Positions 14,736-19,574 of a DNA stretch of 19,574 nucleotides are shown here, in pieces. The stretch lies in assembly GCA_937926755.1 (NCBI GenBank), contig CALBBA010000241.1, forward strand, positions 1 to 19,574, written 5' to 3'. A model generated the notes under the pieces. The model was not told the DNA's origin. It did no database searches and saw nothing but the letters and a program-made list of their open reading frames with translations. A program made the translations under genes and the position numbers. Source of the stretch: an uncultured Collinsella sp. (GTDB taxonomy: Bacteria; Actinomycetota; Coriobacteriia; Coriobacteriales; Coriobacteriaceae). Position 1 is the first letter of the stretch; every line of letters begins with the position of its first letter.

Positions 14736-16196
14736 TTAGCGCACCTGAGCGACGTAAGCGACGTTGGTCGAGGAGACCTTATCCTCGAGCTGGACGCTCA
14801 TGCGGGGATCGCCGGCGGTAGCGACGGTCAGATCGCCGGCCTCGACGTAGCCGAGCTCCTTAGCGGTCTCGATCGCCTTGACGATCGTGCCGTTGACGGT
14901 GCCCTGAGTAATCTCGGCTTGGTGCGGGATAACGCCCCAGTACATGATCATCTGCTGGACGGCCCACTCGTGGCGGGAGAACGCGCAGATCGGCATGTTG
15001 GGACGGAAGTGCGAGATCAGGCGGGCGGTACGACCGGTGGTCGTCGGCACGGTGATGCACTTGGCGCCAACGGTGGTGGCCATGTTCACAGCGGACATAC
15101 CCACAACGTTGTTGACGACGCGGGTGCCGTGAGCGTCGGCCGGAACCTCGAGCGGAGCGTGGGCCGGGAGATACTTCTCGGTCTCGAGAGCAATGCTGGC
15201 CTGCATCTTAACGGCCTCGACCGGGTACTTACCGGCAGCGGACTCGCCAGAGAGCATAACGGCGTCGGTGCCGTCGTAGATGGCGTTAGCAACGTCGGCA
15301 ACCTCGGCGCGCGTCGGGCGCGGGTTCTGCTGCATGGAGTCGAGCATCTGCGTAGCGGTGATAACGGGCTTGTAGGCCGCGTTGCACTTGGCGATGATCT
15401 CCTTCTGGATGTGCGGAACGAGCTCGGGCTTGATCTCGATGCCCAGGTCGCCACGGGCGACCATGATGCCGTCGGAAGCCTCGAGGATCTCGTCGAAGTT
15501 CTCGACGCCCAGGGCGCACTCGATCTTCGGGAAGATCGTCACGTGCTCGCCGCCGTTCTCGCGGCAAAGCTCGCGGATGCCGCGGACGGACTCGCCGTCA
15601 CGGATGAAGGAAGCGGCGATGTAGTCGATGTTCTCGGCCAGGCCAAAGAGGATGTCCTGACGATCGCGCTCGGTGATGGCGGGCAGCGAGATGTTGACGT
15701 TGGGCATGTTGACGCCCTTGCGCTCGCCGATCAGGCCGTCATTCTTGACGACGCAGGTCATGTCCTGGCCGCTGACGGACTCGACCTCAAGGGCAACCAG
15801 GCCGTCATCGATCAGGATGAGGGAGCCCTTCTCGACCTCGGAGGGCAGAGCCAGGTAGTCGAGGGAGATGTGCTCAGCGGTGCCGTGGAAATCCTCGGTC
15901 GTGGGCTGAGCAGTAACGACGATCTTGTCGCCGGTCTTGACGGCAACCTTCTTGCCGTCGACCAGAAGGCCGGTGCGGACCTCGGGGCCCTTGGTGTCGA
16001 GCAGGATGCCGACGGGCATACCGAGCTCCTTGGAAATACGACGGACGCGCTCGATGCGACCGTGGTGCTCGTCGTAGGATCCGTGCGAGAAGTTAAAACG
16101 GGCGACGTTCATGCCCGCCTTGATCATCTCGCGGATGGTCTCGTCGCTATCGCAGGCGGGACCCATGGTGCATACAATCTTGGTGCGCTTGTACAT
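14736..16196 (-). CDS. pyk: Pyruvate kinase
   Basis: Converts phosphoenolpyruvate and ADP to pyruvate and ATP, the last step of glycolysis, in the cytoplasm. 486 residues, close to the bacterial norm of about 470-480. The N-terminus MYKRTKIVCTMGPA is typical. Active-site motifs: RFNFSHG (33-39), DTKGPEVR (67-74), IFPKIE with the catalytic K224 and metal ligand E226, MVARGDLG (245-252) with D250, and ATQMLDSM with T282, followed by PTRAEVADVANAIYDGTD. The B-domain and the C-terminal allosteric domain (from about 345) are both present, with no extra PEP-utiliser domain. The ATG has GGAGG 5 bases upstream. It is monocistronic, flanked by its own promoter and terminator. Confidence 0.97.
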   Translation of the reverse strand: MYKRTKIVCTMGPACDSDETIREMIKAGMNVARFNFSHGSYDEHHGRIERVRRISKELGMPVGILLDTKGPEVRTGLLVDGKKVAVKTGDKIVVTAQPTTEDFHGTAEHISLDYLALPSEVEKGSLILIDDGLVALEVESVSGQDMTCVVKNDGLIGERKGVNMPNVNISLPAITERDRQDILFGLAENIDYIAASFIRDGESVRGIRELCRENGGEHVTIFPKIECALGVENFDEILEASDGIMVARGDLGIEIKPELVPHIQKEIIAKCNAAYKPVITATQMLDSMQQNPRPTRAEVADVANAIYDGTDAVMLSGESAAGKYPVEAVKMQASIALETEKYLPAHAPLEVPADAHGTRVVNNVVGMSAVNMATTVGAKCITVPTTTGRTARLISHFRPNMPICAFSRHEWAVQQMIMYWGVIPHQAEITQGTVNGTIVKAIETAKELGYVEAGDLTVATAGDPRMSVQLEDKVSSTNVAYVAQVR

Positions 16197-16259
16197 TCAG
16201 ACCTCCATCTGACATCGTCTTGCGCTGATAGATAAACCATAAGAAATAAAACTGAGATG

Positions 16260-16265
16260 ATTATA
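16260..16265 (-). promoter_or_regulatory. pyk: -10 box of the pyk promoter
   Basis: On the minus strand a perfect TATAAT occurs (plus-strand ATTATA 16260-16265), placing the transcription start near 16253 and a leader of about 57 bases before the pyk ATG. No convincing -35 is seen; TTGAGG (plus 16286-16291) is 20 bases away, too far to be ideal. Confidence 0.5.
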
Positions 16266-16490
16266 ACGAAATGACGACCGAATACCCTCAAAAATCGACC
16301 GTATGCCGAATTAGAAGTTCTTTTTTTGCGGTAAAAACGGTATATGAAAAATCTTTACCAACCGTTCTGACCGCTGCTATCTGGGCGATATTTCAGTTTG
16401 ACGATGCGCCGAAGAAAAAGCGTTTTATCAATGTTGAGCATCACACGGTCTGCATCGTTGCACTCGAGCCGTGTTTCCAATTGGAATGTT
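16266..16490. other. AT-richer intergenic stretch between pyk and the Ca-ATPase gene
   Basis: About 225 bases upstream of two divergent genes, visibly richer in A and T than the rest, with a T7 run at 16321-16327. GGTAAA (16330-16335) and TTTACC (16354-16359) form an inverted repeat with an 18-base gap. A 75-codon frame at 16271-16498 has no ribosome binding site or recognisable domain, so I do not call a gene. It is probably a regulatory region; no operator is recognised. Confidence 0.4.
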
Positions 16491-16520
16491 TTGGCTAGAC
16501 GCGCCGCTTTGGGGTACCAT
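16491..16520 (+). promoter_or_regulatory. Promoter of the calcium ATPase gene
   Basis: TTGGCT (16491-16496), an 18-base spacer and TACCAT (16515-16520), preceded by GGGG. Transcription would start near 16527, giving a leader of about 110 bases before the ATG. Confidence 0.4.
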
Positions 16521-16534
16521 AGCCCCACTATCAA

Positions 16535-16631
16535 CTGCCGCTCAGCACGGCAGCCTTGATGAGCCCTTGCCCTTCTCCTGGGAATTATGATCGGGCATCA
16601 ATCTGCTGAGTGGCCCGAATCCCAGGAGGGG
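16535..16631 (+). promoter_or_regulatory. Structured leader that pairs with the ATPase RBS
   Basis: Hairpin 1: CTGCCG (16535-16540) with CGGCAG (16548-16553). Hairpin 2: CTCCTGGG (16575-16582) pairs perfectly with CCCAGGAG (16621-16628), which contains most of the ribosome binding site AGGAGGGG, and encloses TCGGGC (16591-16596) with GCCCGA (16613-16618). GATGAGCCC (16558-16566) could instead pair with GGGCATC (16593-16599), an alternative to the inner stem. It matches no riboswitch class I know (checked by eye against yybP-ykoY, M-box and NiCo consensus features). A translational switch is an inference. Confidence 0.5.
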
Positions 16632-16638
16632 ACTCTAT

Positions 16639-19320
<2,682 letters not shown>

Positions 19321-19331
19321 CGTACCTGTCC

Positions 19332-19419
19332 GGGCCCGCCCCACGCCCTTTCTCCCTCACTGGTCCTCGCGCTTCGCGCTGCGGGATCGTTCGGGAGAAA
19401 GGGCTTCCGGGGCGGGCCC
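19332..19419. repeat. 88-base nested palindrome after the Ca-ATPase gene
   Basis: GGGCCCGCCCC (19332-19342) pairs with 19409-19419; GCCCTTTCTCCC (19345-19356) with GGGAGAAAGGGC (19393-19404); GGTCC (19362-19366) with GGATC (19384-19388, one G-U); and GCGC (19369-19372) with GCGC (19376-19379) around TTC. It starts 12 bases after the stop codon. No T-tract follows directly. The design (perfect outer arms, short asymmetric loops, small GC-rich tip) is like the elements at 4641-4739 and 8027-8133. Confidence 0.7.
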
Positions 19420-19478
19420 TGCGGTATCCTTGCTGGCTTTTCTTCCGTGCGGATGAAAAGGGCTGAGGGAAAGTTTGT

Positions 19479-19512
19479 GAGCTGGTCGAGCTTTGCCCGG
19501 CCAGCTCTTTTT
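19479..19512 (+). terminator. Intrinsic terminator downstream of the Ca-ATPase gene
   Basis: GAGCTGG (19479-19485) pairs with CCAGCTC (19501-19507), and the inner bases GTCGAGC and GCCCGGC extend the stem with one mismatch and a G-U pair around TTT. TTTTT follows at 19508-19512. It lies about 160 bases past the stop codon. Confidence 0.8.
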
Positions 19513-19531
19513 GATTAGAGGCTTTAGCCTG

Positions 19532-19554
19532 TGCGGGGCGCGCAGCGCGCCGCA
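19532..19554. repeat. GC-only palindrome at the window end
   Basis: GGCGCG (19537-19542) and CGCGCC (19546-19551) form a stem around CAG, extended by TGC/GCA with a two-base bulge. No T-tract follows. The remaining sequence to the window end holds no visible gene. Confidence 0.4.
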
Positions 19555-19574
19555 TCAGAAACCACCCGCTATGC

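Noticed and set aside
14706..16235. A 509-codon plus-strand frame opposite pyk
   Set aside because: Mirror frame of a well-supported pyruvate kinase gene; its repetitive Asp/Gly/Leu/Val composition is typical of antisense shadows in GC-rich genes.
16271..16498. A 75-codon plus-strand frame upstream of the Ca-ATPase
   Set aside because: No ribosome binding site, no recognisable domain, and it begins over the pyk promoter and ends over the -35 of the ATPase promoter.

Overview
This window looks like core chromosome of a GC-rich, Gram-positive anaerobe of the Coriobacteriia (Actinobacteria), most likely Collinsella or a close relative. That assignment is an inference from overall base composition, protein flavour, and the mix of actinobacterial-type genes with Firmicute-style intrinsic terminators and a transcriptional T-box; no rRNA or marker comparison was possible. 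No phage, insertion sequence, CRISPR array, tRNA or rRNA gene was seen. The first ~60 bases have long G and C runs and may be a low-quality contig edge.

Layout, left to right: (1) the 3' part of an EamA/DMT permease; (2) a membrane-anchored DUF4012 protein; (3) glmM (phosphoglucosamine mutase), separated from the DUF4012 gene by an intrinsic terminator; (4) a gene-free, palindrome-rich stretch at about 4601-4866, where glmM converges on (5) a minus-strand M32 metallocarboxypeptidase; (6) a Phe-type T-box leader driving pheS-pheT, with a long imperfect palindrome between the two genes; (7) a nickel/cobalt ECF-type uptake operon, cbiM/nikMN-cbiQ-cbiO, preceded by a terminator, a promoter and a perfect GTGTTAC-N14-GTAACAC operator-like repeat; (8) a PF00882-type zinc-dependent phospholipase C-like gene with its own promoter; (9) a short possible gene remnant on the minus strand; (10) minus-strand pyk (pyruvate kinase) with a strong terminator; (11) a comparatively AT-rich gap; (12) a P2A (SERCA/LMCA-like) calcium ATPase behind a structured leader that pairs with its ribosome binding site, followed by a long nested hairpin and a terminator.

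Functionally the genes are mainly housekeeping: cell-wall precursor synthesis (glmM), phenylalanyl-tRNA charging under tRNA-sensing control (pheST), glycolysis (pyk), peptide turnover (M32), and metal-ion handling (Ni/Co import, Ca export). The interest lies mostly in the non-coding DNA. The best signals are the NikR-like operator over the transcription start of the metal importer, three long nested inverted repeats placed directly after genes, and the RBS-pairing leader of the calcium pump. I did not find convincing evidence for a wholly new multi-gene system.
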